Of a DNA stretch of 64,000 nucleotides, positions 24,112 through 35,356 are shown piece by piece. The first letter of the stretch is position 1, and each line of letters begins with the position of its first letter. A program made the position numbers and the translations under genes. Origin of the DNA: Hyaloscypha bicolor E (taxonomy: Eukaryota > Ascomycota > Leotiomycetes > Helotiales > Hyaloscyphaceae); assembly GCF_002865645.1 (NCBI RefSeq), contig NW_020194685.1:2815363-2879362 (forward strand), in the 5' to 3' direction. A model generated the notes under the pieces. The model was not told the origin of the DNA. It saw only the letters and a list, made by a program, of their open reading frames with translations, and did no database searches.

Positions 24112-24741
24112 TGCGAGTTGTGGAAGCCAAGGTGGTCTTCTGATAGATCAGCAAACAAATCAATCACCCACACTGGGTCTGTGGCACCAGCCTCACCTGA
24201 GATGGCCTCTCATAGGTGAAATTCATTCGTACTGCATGGTTCCACCGCGGGTCTATTCTTGTTGAGGCTGAGGCTTTGAGACTTGCATGAAATCACTGAT
24301 CGCTGAAAAAGCGGTACTGCTTGCCAATTCGCTTTCTTGAAGATGGATGGAACCGACATATACGAAGAGAACAGTGAAAAGATGCAACGCTGTATGAGAT
24401 GAGGAGAATCAGATCACTTCGTCATTCCGTTGACGTGCTTTTCTGGCTGTAGCGAAGACCCCTTTCAGATCCCTGTAGGCGCTACACTGCCTTTCCCACC
24501 TGGGAGGGATTCTTGGACCACTTACAAAATATGCAGACAGCGCCCAGGCTTTCTTGATCATCCGTCATCCAGTGACAGTGGTTCGTTGAAGCTGAGGCTG
24601 TACGCACTGGGTAGTGGTGGTCAAGCAAGATTAAGTACTGATGCCTAACGAGGTGGCCCGAGATAAGCCATAGGAATTAATTTCTACGCGAGGCAGAATT
24701 TCGAGGGCAGGCTCTAGAACTAGTCATATACCGTTCCAGGC
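24112..24741. other. intergenic region
   Basis: A 72-codon frame at 24430 has no supporting feature. No repeat or RNA seen. Confidence 0.4.
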
Positions 24742-24749
24742 CTGAAACC

Positions 24750-25608
24750 GGGAAAAAATGTGTAAAACGACACCCCCCCCCCCGGGTGTCGATTAGGGGT
24801 GTCGATAAACTTGTAATTGGCTATCTAAGCTCTTCAAAAATCTTAAGTTATATTTTTTTTAATATAAGTATAAGCTAGCATATTATAACACTAGTATTAT
24901 AATCACGTGCTTCCTAACTTATAATAAAAGATTTCTTAAGATAGAATTTTAATTTAAGGGAGTTTATATACTAATTAATTAAGCTCTAGTTTTTAAGCCT
25001 TATAACACCTTATAAAATATAGGTTTGTAGGGCTCTTGTATCTGGTTTTAGGGACTTATTCGCTAAATTTCTAGGCGTTCTTAAGCTTATCTTTAGGTTA
25101 CTGTGACAGCAGGAACAAAGCGATGGAACGAGGCACAAAGATCAATGGTCCCAATGTCTTAAGGATTTAAAGCTAAGGAGAGAAGGAGTGAGGTGTGGCA
25201 GTGGATAAGTAGGTATGGCCAAGACCACTGAAACGCCGAGCTTTGGAAGCGAGCTTGGTTTGAACCATAGCTTGGAACCTTAGCTGAAACCAACCCCTTT
25301 GGCTGAAACCACGTCCGTATCAACCATGTGACACCAGCTGTCACAGCTACAAAATATAAAAAATTCAACTTTTTTAATTTAAAGAATTACTACTAATTTA
25401 AACTTTTTAAAAAGTTTGTATTTAAAAGAGCCCTTAATTAGTATAATAAGGAAATAAACCAAGTATTAAAATATATTAATTCCCTATAAAGTTGAATTAA
25501 ATTAAAGAAAAAGCCAGAGTTTTGGTGTTCCTGTACGAGCGCCTCTACTTTAGGTTAGTCTGGCCCCCAATCGACACCCGGGGGGGAGGGGTCGTTTTAC
25601 ATTTTCCC
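24750..25608. mobile_element. Non-autonomous hAT-type MITE (859 bp) with 8-bp TSD
   Basis: The left end, GGGAAAAAATGTGTAAAACG and on through a C-run and GGGTGTCGATTAGGGG, recurs inverted at the right end with small indels, giving about 46-bp terminal repeats. CTGAAACC lies immediately outside both ends (24742-24749 and 25609-25616), a perfect 8-bp target duplication as made by hAT transposases. The interior is AT-rich and has no transposase frame. Confidence 0.8.
25101..25346. repeat. Nested 246-bp segment with short inverted ends
   Basis: CTGTGACAGC at 25101 and GCTGTCACAG at 25337-25346 bound a segment of more normal GC content inside the AT-rich MITE. The inverted match extends imperfectly to about 17 bp. 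It may be a second, nested insertion; I see no clear target duplication. Confidence 0.4.
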
Positions 25609-25616
25609 CTGAAACC

Positions 25617-27241
25617 CACGCGAGTTGCCATACACGTGATTCTCCCCTTTTTGGATTAGCTCAGCTGCAGAGACATATAAACCTTCCGCTGAACCGCACT
25701 TCTTGTAATTTAGATATCTCAATCTATATTAACTTGACCCTTATATTTTAAACCCTTATATTTTAAACCATTATATTTTAAAGATTGCCTTGTTCGTGCA
25801 ATTGTCAGGAGTGGTATATCTACGCTGCAGTCCCTGCTGCTGCCTGAATTCATGCCCTGTTGCCTGAGATTGCCTCCTGAAGCCCCAATGAAAGCTGTTC
25901 TACACCTAAAGTGCCCTAGCTCTGATAATTATGCCCTGAGGCCCCAAACGAGCTTGATTTTATTTTATTTTTCGATTTCCTTTTTGCTTTCTGGAGCGGA
26001 GTCGAGGACTCGTGACCACCTCTGTAGCCTAACCCTATATAGTGCGTCTGCGTAGAGCCTTAGGCAGCTAAAAAGACTAATGGAACACAAAAAAAACAAA
26101 AGAAGGCCCCAAACGAGATGCGTAAAGAAGAAATGCAATTCCCCCAAGTCCCCACTAAGAGAGCACTGGAGCCCTGTGTCAAAGTCCTCCAGGGGCGCAC
26201 CAGTGGCCTCCCCGTGGAGTGGCAGGGAGCGGGAGGTGCCAGGCCCCCCCGAACCTCTATGATTCAACACACATAGCCATCCACTAAAGAGCGAAGAACA
26301 CCAAAATCGCTACGTATGGAAAATCACACTAAAATTCAATGCAGTGTCTAAAATTCTTTCAAATAGCTTTGTGAGATAGAAAGAAGCGGGTCTAACTCGT
26401 ATGGAATTTTCTCAATAATTAAATATAAATACGGCATTACGAGATTTTCTATTGCGAGAGTCAAGGTTGTGCCCGCCCTCGCTGAGCGAAGAGACGATTT
26501 TTGATGCCACCCGCCTTCGTAAAGGAGCCGAAGCTCAGGCTACAGTCGGTCCGAAAGAACAATAACAAAATGAAAGGGCGTCTGTTGTAATACTAATTAA
26601 TCTGATTTAAATTACATTAATTATAACCATCGCATATCTTATAATAATTAATTTCATGCTCTCCGATTTTTAATATCTTTAATATCACGAGAGTTACAAA
26701 GCACATAATTATTTATATTTGAGCTCCTATGAAACTTTCGTGTTTTATATAATTAAAAATCGAAAAAGTAGAAATCGTCTATATACTTTAAAATTCGATT
26801 GCTAATTAACTACAAATCGTATTAAAATTAGGTTGATATATTTTATTTCCTTAATTCTATCCTATAATTATATTACTTAGTATCAATTAATTCAGGTTAT
26901 GGTTAAAAAGTTATTATGGGCATAAAAAGCGGACCGTTTTGTCATTGTAGTATCAGACACCGTATTGTTCAGTGCCGTCATATTGCGCATTGACTTGAAT
27001 GACTGCGGAGAAATTTATTCCGTATGCCCCACACCGGTAATCTACTCTCTTCCCGTCTTACATCCTACTCGTGGAAGATCCGTAATTATTTCTCGGATAA
27101 TTCGGGTTGATTATTTCATGCTTAGGGAGTCAGTAATTGAAGCTATAAGTGAGTTGTATTGGCTCACTTCCAAGAAACTACGATACTTGGATTTACATTG
27201 GAGTCTTCACGCCACGTGAGAAGAGAATCACTCCTGCTAAA
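25617..27241. other. intergenic region with a short tandem repeat
   Basis: Three copies of TTATATTTTAAACCC-like sequence lie at 25739-25784. Frames at 25852, 25965 and 26965 have no family features. From about 26580 to 26930 the sequence is AT-rich. The last few hundred bases should include the polygalacturonase promoter. Confidence 0.45.
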
Positions 27242-28688
27242 ATGTTGATCTCCACAATACTCCTTTGTTCACTTTTCAGTGCATCACTTGCCAGAGATAT
27301 AGTGTTGAGAGATATAGCTATAGGTAGGTGTTCCGGCCTATTGGTGTCACACTGGTAATCTGATATCTTTAGCCACTACATCTTCATTCTTGTCAACTAC
27401 AACTTCAGGCTCTGTTTCAGGTATATTTTTCTCCTGTCACTCAACCGTAAGGATTAACTCACTTTCCCGCACTCAGTGTCAACCACAAGTTCCTCGGCAT
27501 CAATCTCAATTACCACAACCACCCCGACGCCATGTTTTTGCACAGCCTGGTCGCAGATATCCCCGGCGGTAGCAGCTTGCATGTCCATCACACTAGACAA
27601 CATTCATGCACCAGCAAGCAGCGCAATAATTCTCACCAAACTCAAAACTGGAGCCACAGTCACATTCTCAGGAAAAACAAGTTTTGCGTTCACAAACAGT
27701 TCCCAGTTCAGACCTCTTCAAATTGCAGGCAATAATGTGACAATACAAGGCGCACCCGGATCCATCATTGACGGAGGTGGTCCTCAATACTGGGATGGAC
27801 TTGGCTCAAATGGAGGACTCCCGAAGTAAGTTCTGGTTATACTGGAACATGCCCGCATATTAAAACAGGGCAGACCTGGCCAGTTCATGAAAGTTCAAAT
27901 CACAAACAATTCTATTATGAAGGACCTGTACATTCAAAACTACCCCTCCCATGGAATCAACGTTGCAGGAGTCCTAAATTCGACAATCCAAAACATAGTC
28001 CTCAACAATTCACTCGGGGACGCTCCAAATAGTATTAGTAAAGGGCTTGCAGCGGCTCATAACACTGATGCTTTCAATGTTGGAAACTCAATCAATCTAC
28101 TCCTGCAAGACTGCAAAGTGTGGAACCAGGATGACTGTGTCGTTGTTTCGGATTCTAGCAATGTTACGGTTAGGAACGTGTTCTGCTCGGGGAGTCATGG
28201 ATTATCGATTGCTGGTGGTGGGACGGGACCTGGGCATAATATCTCTAACATTGTGTGAGTACAACCAATGATCTGCTAGTTCACTACTAACAGAGAGTTT
28301 GAGGTTCACGGACTCCATCGTCACAAATTCGACGAATGGGTTGCGAATCAAAACAGATTACAACGCCACTGGGAGCGTGGTCAACGTCACGTACTCTAAT
28401 ATCCAACTTTCGAATATTAAGACTTACGGGATTGATATTCAGCAAGATTATCTTAACGGCGGACCGTCTGGCATAGCAAGCAATGGGGTAAAAGTTGCGA
28501 ATATCAGTTTTTCTAATATATCTGGATGGGTGGTCCCAAAGGCAGCGGACTATTATATATTCTGTGGCGATGGGAGCTGTGGAGACTTTACTTTTGATAA
28601 TGTGGATATTAGAGGTGGCACGAAAGCGAGTAGATGTAACTATCCAGCTGAGGGATGCCCTGGGCCATATACGGCGGAATACAGGTAG
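27242..28688 (+). CDS. Secreted polygalacturonase (GH28)
   Basis: Cleaves alpha-1,4-galacturonan in pectin, outside the cell. Five inferred exons, 27242-27323, 27373-27420, 27477-27825, 27874-28254 and 28304-28688, give 414 residues in consistent phase. Residues 1-17 (MLISTILLCSLFSASLA) form a signal peptide. A Ser/Thr-rich stretch of about 40 residues follows, ahead of the catalytic domain, which starts near TPCFCTAWSQISPAVAAC. All four GH28 signatures are present: NTDAFNV, NQDDCVVV, GSHGLSIAGG and LRIKT, supplying the catalytic aspartates, histidine and the Arg/Lys pair. Right-handed beta-helix repeats rich in Asn lie between them. The C-terminal Cys pairs (CGDGSCG, CNYPAEGC) are intact. 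Endo-type by signature, not proven. Confidence 0.92.
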
Positions 28689-28901
28689 CAAGAAATCTAC
28701 AACAATACCTTGAACCAGAGTGGACTAATGCAACAAAACCCCGACTATGCAATATTTCAAAGGCTCCCCCGTCACCTAAAATGAAATTTCCTTCGCATCC
28801 TTCCCGAAATTCCTTTCCCAAAGTTTCCTCACTCTCGCGCTTTGCTCCAATGGAGTGGAGCAATGCAACAAAAAAGAATTGCCCACTGGAACTCTTCCCA
28901 T

Positions 28902-29862
28902 TCAAGTCTTCTTCGCAAAATCATGTTCCTCAATCTTCATATCCTCCATCCCTTTCCCCATCCCACTAAACGGACAAGTCTCCACGCAGGCAGTACGAGT
29001 CGGGGTCCCCGGATCCGCCTCCTCCTCATCACTCCCACTCACAATCTTCTTGCCATGAAGATAACCTTCCTCCTCGACCTCAATATCATCATCATCAACC
29101 GCAAACTCGTCAACACCTTCTCGAATATGCCACTTGGCCATGAGATCATTCTGAATCCAGATGATCTTCCCGAGCGCCTTGACCAGCGCTATTTTTCGGG
29201 GAAGCGGCAGTTTAGGATGAGAGAGAATTGCTTCTGTCATGATGTCTTGGATGAATGACAGACATGCCCCCAGATGGATGTATTCAATATGCAAGGGGTG
29301 AGTCCGTCCGAGGCCCACATGCATCATACTGAGAAGTTTTGTAAGCCGGAATGTTCTGATCGGCACATGTATCTATGATCTTACCCAACTTTGTCCAGAT
29401 ACTCCCAGAATTCCATCTTGGTAGGGTCTGAGCAGAGCTTGTTCAAATAGCCCCGTAGAAACATCTTCCGATGCAGAATCTGCGGACTTTCCTCGGTAGG
29501 GGTATCATCTAGAGGACCTTTGAAGCTGGTACTCCGAGTTTGAAACGCGCGAGCCGTGATATCGTATTGAAGCAACTTTTTGTAAACGATGTTGACGACT
29601 GCTGGGATGAGAGCTTTCACGTATTTGGCATCAGTCACGAGAGCGTTGACATCCCCTGCAAATTCATGTCAACATTTTTAATTATTTCTAATTTCTGGGA
29701 AGGAGATGGATTGTGATATGACATACGGCTCGTGAAATCAAGAAAGCTTTGAAGATAATGCATTCGTGCCTCCAGATTCGTGTAAATCTCCTCCCTATCA
29801 ATGTGGATTACGGGGCGAGGATTCGCCATGGTGAACGGGACAAACTTCTCGTTATGGGGCAT
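28902..29862 (-). CDS. Protoglobin-family (globin-sensor) protein
   Basis: Exons 29862-29727, 29655-29385 and 29328-28902 join in phase, giving about 277 residues. The middle of the protein, TDAKYVKALIPAVVNIVYKK, SPQILHRKMFLRGYL, SDPTKMEFWEYLDKVG and GRTHPLHIEYIHLGACLSFI, matches the fungal protoglobin domain as I know it. The histidines in THPLHIEYIH include the likely haem ligand. An acidic tail (DDDDIEVEEEGY onward, about 60 residues) with two Cys follows and ends in FAKKT. MPHNEKF at 29862 is the first ATG; an internal ATG at 29829 is an alternative start. Role unknown; globin sensors bind O2, CO or NO. Convergent with the polygalacturonase gene, 213 bp away. Confidence 0.85.
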
Positions 29863-30798
29863 AGGGAATTACGAGGACAACAGAGGGAAATAGATTGGGT
29901 TGAGGTAAGAATGCTATTTATGAACGAGCGTAAAATTGAGAAAATATTTCAAGTTCGGCTTGTTAAGGGTGGTTTGAGGTGATCATCTGATTTATGGCCT
30001 GATGTCGGATGGACCTCCGTCACTTGACGGCAACATCAACCGGCCTTGACCGCAATGCGCAAGAATGTGAAACTCAGTAAGGGGAACTCGGAACTGTCTG
30101 AGAAGGGTTTGAAAGTTGTCAACAGAGTCCAGAAGAAGTGCCGCACTGGATATATTTACAAAGGATGTGTTTCAGATCACGTGACTACAGAGACTCTCCT
30201 TCATCAAAGCTTTCTCTACACCGCTCCTAAGCTATACAGCTGATTTCGATGCTCTAATCAATTCTTATACTAATGGGTATGTTTTTAATGGTTTCTACGA
30301 TGTCATGTGCGCTTTAGGTCGCCACCTTTGCCCTACCCTGACATTGCACTACTGAGCATTCTCCATTGCCTGTGGTTATGTAAATTTTCAAGAGCGCAAT
30401 TTCTTATGTTCACCGAACCGCCGTGATGAATTTGGACCAGGCATTATCTCTAGATTAAAGTGGGACGGAAAATGGAGCTCCTTTTTGGCAATTCGCTAAC
30501 TAAGCGAGGGAGCCCCTTTCTTCCAGTTCCGATGTTCCTGTTCTTTGGGGATCAATTTTTTACTCTAAAGCTTCCTCTCGGACAAGGCACACATATATAA
30601 ATGAAACTAGATTCAGGTTATCCAACAAACTCCGCATTCAAGGTCCTATTTTACAGGTTTTTCTCCCGTCTTTTCAGCCTCACTTTTCTTTATCTATCTC
30701 CCACCTACAGACAATTCTCCCTCGATACGCTATCCAACAAATTCCCATAAAGAGATTCCGTTTATCCATATGCTTCTTCAACGCGATGCATTCTCAAC
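29863..30798. other. intergenic region
   Basis: Contains the protoglobin upstream region and the 3' flank of the monooxygenase. A 65-codon frame at 30046 is unsupported. Confidence 0.4.
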
Positions 30799-32466
30799 TC
30801 AGAAGCTCTTTCCAACATCATAATTGCTCCCAATCTTCACGCCCAGTCCATTCCTAATTCTATCCTCCGCATTGACCACACTCTTCGGCAGTGCGTGACC
30901 AATACCAAAGAAAACGAAGAACGCCCACTTCCATCTGAAAGGATTAATTGCAATGCAGAACATAAACCACCAGATCAGCTCCAGGTAAGTGAAGAAATCG
31001 AAGGCTCCAGTTGGAGCAAATCGTTTAACGAAGCGGGTCATGTCGATCCAGCGCTCCATCCAAAAAGTTTGGGGCCGAGTGAGAGGGTCGGACAGGAACA
31101 TGAGTAGGATCCGAGTATAGATTCCGATATGCCAATTGCCGACGGAGCCAATTGCGTTGACATACTAGGATGATAGTTTAGTGAAGCCGCAAGAAAAGGG
31201 GTTCATGAGTGAGCTTACGGTACAGTTGTTTGCACAGACCGAGACGTGCTGAGGTGGGAAGGTCTGCAGATACCAGTTGGGAGGGCTATAAGGGTCGACG
31301 AAACTATCTTCGGGCAGGAAGTTGAGTGTAGGTCTATCGAACCCTGTGGCCATGACAACAATATCTCCCTTGATAATCTTTTCTCTTCCTGGTCCGCCGG
31401 CAGGCACTCCCTTTGATCTGAGATTGAACTTAACTCCCTCTTCCGTGAAACCCTTGATATCCCCCCTTAACCACTCCGCCTTCCCTTCGCGGATTTTATC
31501 CATAACATCCGAGTTGACCATTGGGGTGCCAGTGAAAAGCCCTTTGTCCGTGGGAGCAAGATCCTGAAGATCACGATAAAAGAACTTTCTTAATATCGTT
31601 TCCGGAATCCAAGAAAACGGGGTCTCGCCTCCAAAAATATTGAAAGAAAGCAGAATATCGACGACTGGGTTCCTCGGGATGATCCACTTATCACTCCTCG
31701 CAAGAATATAAGTTTTCTTCGCCTCCTCATGAGCCGCAAACTCCAAAGCCTCAACAGCAGATGCACCACCCCCAATGATAATCATGTTCTTCCCTTTTGC
31801 TTCTTTCCCCGTCAAGTCGCTGCTATGGTATATCTCGCCTTTGAACTTCTCCATGCCAGGCATATGCGGCATTTTCGCATCGCCGCAAGTCCCAACCGCA
31901 GCGATGATGCCGTCAAAGCGTCCGTTCGAAGTATCGTTAATGATCCAGCGTCCTTTCTCGTCTTTATACACTTTCTCGACGGGGGTGTCGAATATGGTTT
32001 TCGATTCGAGGCCGTACCGTTTCCAGAGCTCGGTGATTTGGGAGACGATTTGTTGGCGGTTGGGGTACCCTCCGCTCCAAGTGACAGAGGGGTGGAAACG
32101 GTACATTATGGAGTGGATTTGGAGACCGGAGGTGTTGTTAACTCTCTGATTGTTCGGTTAGTGTTTGATTACTTCGGGCAGAGTGAGGGGATGAGGGGTT
32201 GAATTTACGCTCCAAATCCCACCCAGCTGTTTCCGTGGACCAGCCTCGAAAATCTGGACATCAAACCCATGGCCCACGCAGTGAGAAGCAGCAGAAACAC
32301 CAGTCAATCCTGCACCAATAATCGCAATTTTGGGTCTACCAAGCTTTGCACCTGGCTTTGGAGGGTCGGGGGAGAAAAGGTTGCTAAGGACCCATTGGAT
32401 GAGTTGGTAGATGAACGCGAAAGGATGGAGGAGTGGGTTCTCCATGACCAACGATTGAGATCGCAT
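30799..32466 (-). CDS. Flavin-containing monooxygenase (FAD/NADPH)
   Basis: Exons 32466-32209, 32145-31219 and 31164-30799 join in phase 0, giving 516 residues. The FAD-binding dinucleotide motif IAIIGAGLTG is at about residues 47-56, followed by FEAGPRKQLGGIWS. FHPSVTWSGGYPNRQQI is an FMO-like region. The NADPH Rossmann motif IIIGGGASAVEA is at about 209-220 and the late ATGFDRP signature is present. A C-terminal extension of about 120 residues is rich in aromatic and hydrophobic residues (LELIWWFMFCIAINPF, WAFFVFFGIGHAL) and may anchor the enzyme in a membrane. The ATG at 32466 was chosen because the 18 bases upstream open only with TTG; a second ATG at 32442 is possible. Oxidises a nucleophilic heteroatom or a ketone; substrate unknown. 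Confidence 0.88.
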
Positions 32467-33177
32467 AACAGATAAAGTGTTCAATTGATATGAGAGATCA
32501 GTTGAAAAGAGAAAGAGATAGGGAGCTTACGGTGTGGTTTTGTAGGAGGTCGGTCGGACAGGACGGATGTTTGAAAGTCTTGGCCTATGACGTACCGTGA
32601 ATTAGTGCTGCACATGAAATTTGCATGTGAAAATGAGGGACTTCTCTCAAATACGCCTCGAACACGCTCTCAATAATACGAGAATAATTCACTCCAAAAT
32701 AAGACTTCTTCATATAATCAAGGCTTAAGTGGGCGCGATGGATGCAGTTGGTGGGAGTTTGTCAGTATTCTATCGTGATTGGTAATCGGTCAACAGTCTC
32801 AAATTACTTAGAACAGATAAATCAATAAACGTGAAATAATTACCTGATCACCAAGATTTCGCGAGAACAACTGATTTTAGTTGATATGAGATGCAAAAAT
32901 TCTCGTATTTAATTCTCAGCTAGTGACCCCCACTCAACCCACCGAAACATAGAGGTACTGTACCTGGCACTTGACCATACTTTGCACTTGATCTCGGCGA
33001 AAGTTAATTTTCTCCTACTAGATTAAACAGATGATTAGGAAATGGAAGAATGAAAGCTCATCTTCCAATGAGACCTGAACTCATCCAATCAAAATTAAGT
33101 CAAATTTCCTGGCTAAATAACAGCGGTCTGTTTATAGTGGGTTGCTGTCGCTATCTGATCCCCCAGGTCCACAGACT
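32467..33177. other. intergenic region
   Basis: Monooxygenase promoter side and AT-rich sequence. The + strand frame at 33050-33460 is antisense to the GH6 relic and not a gene. Confidence 0.45.
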
Positions 33178-34495
33178 CTACATCACCGGCTTCGCATTAG
33201 AGAGCAACATCTCGAAGTACGCTTCATACCACATTCCTACAGCGGAAGATGGTTTAAAAGCTACAGACAATAAGCTTCTTATCCAACCTCAGTCAATGGG
33301 AATTCAAATCACCATCGGTCTTCGCACAATCGGCCTCATACCCTCTCTCCCCTTCTCACTCCCACCATCACTAACCCCACGATTCTCCACCCAAGCAAAC
33401 TCACCCATATTCCTATTCCCCGTCACCAACTTCGGTCTCAACCCTATCCCCGCCCATTAACAATACACCAATCTCTCCATTCTTGTCTAATCCTCTGCCA
33501 GGCATTTCAACTCGTGTGTACGATTGCGAAACTAGGCATACTATATTTGTTAATAGATACGAGAGAGGAAATGAAATATCCCTCATACATCCCTTTGTTG
33601 GGGACCCTGGAGGGAGTTTCCCATTCCGGGGGCGACATGTTGAATGTGTTGTAGGAACTGACGCTTGGGCAGATGCCGCGGAGTTGGGAAGGAGAGCCGG
33701 CGAGCTTGTATGTTTGTGCTACGAGTGTTGCACCGGTTCCTTCTGTTAGCAGGAAGTCTTCAAGTGTTGCAAGATGGATACTTAGATTTTTGGTCCGGCC
33801 GAGAATACCACCATGACCGGCAGCGGGATACATGCTACATTTGGGAGATTGAGTTATTCGAGTACGTAGATGACGCCTTATTGGATTACAAGCTGCGTGA
33901 TCTACGCAGCTTGTGGGAGTAGGTTTGTTACAAGTGAGAGTATTGTTCCGGTTCGACGATGGCGGCAATTGCGACGTTGGGGTGGCTTTGGACAATTTCA
34001 GCGATGACTGAAGCGTGTCAGCGATTGGATAAGTTGGGAACGAAGAGACTTGCTTTGACTATACTTTGATTTATATTTCGAGATATGGAATTGGGGTGTT
34101 TCTAGAGAATCACAATACGATTTCGGTAGATCATGGACGACAATTCCCAGGATTGTTGAGCAAGGCACGACGTCCAACTCCTACTCTAAGCTGGCGAGTG
34201 ATGCGTTGCTGAGCCAAAGGAAAGATCCTGCGCTGGCAACTTTCAATGGTTCTGATTTGAGCGAGGTATCATTTATAGAGTCGGCGGCCGCAATAGCTTG
34301 TGACTTGTAGATAGTATTTGGATGAAGCGTATTCGTCGCAAATAGATTTCCAGTAAAAGTCACAGGTAAATCGCAATTATTTGCTTGGCGTTTCTCTGTG
34401 GAGCTCGTGAGGCTTCCGAATGCATATATCCCAGTAATAAACAGCAAATATATCGTCATGTTGAAGTGTACGGAAAGCTTGATAATAACTCTCAT
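33178..34495 (-). pseudogene. GH6 cellobiohydrolase/endoglucanase pseudogene
   Basis: The minus strand preserves the whole GH6 fold in order, but in different frames. First comes a signal peptide (MTIYLLFITGIYAFG) and a KR processing site, then GNLFATNTLHPNTIYKSQ, LKVASAGSFLWLS, ILGIVVHDLPKSYC, IAEIVQSHPNVAIAAIVEPE, LNLPNVA, MYPAAGHGGILG, AQTYKLAGSPSQLRG, SSYNTFNM, QEWRDWCIVNG, EFAWVENRG and the C-terminal MWYEAYFEMLLSNAKP ending at 33178. Interruptions include a TAG after SLASLE (about 34181), a frame change near 34020, two TAA codons where Gln is expected near 33900, and more frame changes near 33500 and 33290. The family's DLPDRDC motif is DLPKSYC, so a catalytic acid is lost too. Some breaks could be introns, but not all. 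Confidence 0.85.
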
Positions 34496-34830
34496 GAGTA
34501 GAATACTTTATATATGCAATCTAACGAAAATCAAGCTGGAGATTCTACATTTCGTTACTGAATACCATTCGTAGGTTAAAGGCGATTCGGATCAATGTGC
34601 AGACAACATTTCCAAGCCCTGTGGATTCATCCTAGTTCCTGTGATGCTATTGGTCAATCTTTGCTTATTGTTATATCACGTCCATAGCATCCTTCTCGCT
34701 AAGGCTTTCAAAAGATAAACAAGTGGACAGATCTTTTTAATTTATCCCACGATTCTGCTCCATTCCTGGCATTGGTGAGCGACGTCGTTAGGATGACGCT
34801 TCAGGGGCTCGCTAACGACCCTGCGGACAT
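34496..34830. other. intergenic region
   Basis: Nothing recognisable apart from sequence upstream of the GH6 relic. Confidence 0.4.
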
Positions 34831-34831
34831 A

Positions 34832-35095
34832 ACGAGCCTGCTGACGGAAGTCCGTGTTTTTAGCGATGTTTTCAGGCCTCACAAAACCAAAGTCGCCTAC
34901 TTTACTTCATAGTTTCGCAGCAACTACAAGTTAAAACCTTATATAATTCAAGCGCATGAGATAAAAGAGGCCAGAATGGGTTTAGAACGCCTGCAAAATC
35001 AATTCCGAATATAAATTTGAAGTATCCAAAATAGTTATAGGGTTCATTTCTTAGCGAAATACCCTAAAAACACGGACTTTTGTCAGCAGGCTCGT
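34832..35095. mobile_element. Small palindromic-ended MITE, copy 1
   Basis: Left end ACGAGCCTGCTGAC plus AAGTCCGTGTTTTTAG is repeated inverted at the right end (about 35063-35095). The inner core between the AGTCCGTG ends is 34848-35079. No coding capacity. It is flanked by TA-containing sequence on both sides, as expected for a TA-targeting element. Confidence 0.7.
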
Positions 35096-35345
35096 AAGTC
35101 CGTGTTTTTAGCGATGTTTTCAGGCATCCAAAACCAAAGTCGCCCACTTCACTTTACAGTTTCTTCACAGCTGCAGATTAAAACCTCGTATAATTCAAGC
35201 GCACACGACGAAAAAGGGTAGATTGAGTTTAGAATGCCTTTAAACCTAATTCTAAAGATAAAATAAAAGCATCCAAAATAGTTGTGGGGTTCATTTCTTA
35301 GCGAAATGCCCTAAAAACACGGACTTGTGTCCACAGGTTCGTAAC
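35096..35345. mobile_element. Small palindromic-ended MITE, copy 2 (tandem)
   Basis: Direct repeat of copy 1 (core 35096-35326, 231 bp versus 232 bp). Shared blocks include TTTTTAGCGATGTTTTCAGGC, TATAATTCAAGCGCA and TTCATTTCTTAGCGAAAT. The right-hand outer end is more diverged (GTCCACAGGTTCGT). Confidence 0.7.
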
Positions 35346-35356
35346 GAGGTAAGCTG

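Noticed and set aside
25640..26270. Possible tRNA or small RNA near GAGGCCCCAAACGAG repeats
   Set aside because: Could not fold a cloverleaf or find A/B box spacing by eye.
26965..27219. 84-codon + frame before the polygalacturonase
   Set aside because: No start context or similarity; lies in its promoter and is not in frame with the signal peptide.
33050..33460. 136-codon + strand frame
   Set aside because: Antisense to the GH6 relic and without protein-like composition.
33507..33995. 162-codon minus frame as a stand-alone gene
   Set aside because: It is the middle of the GH6 pseudogene (AGHGGILG, AQTYKLAGSPSQLRG).
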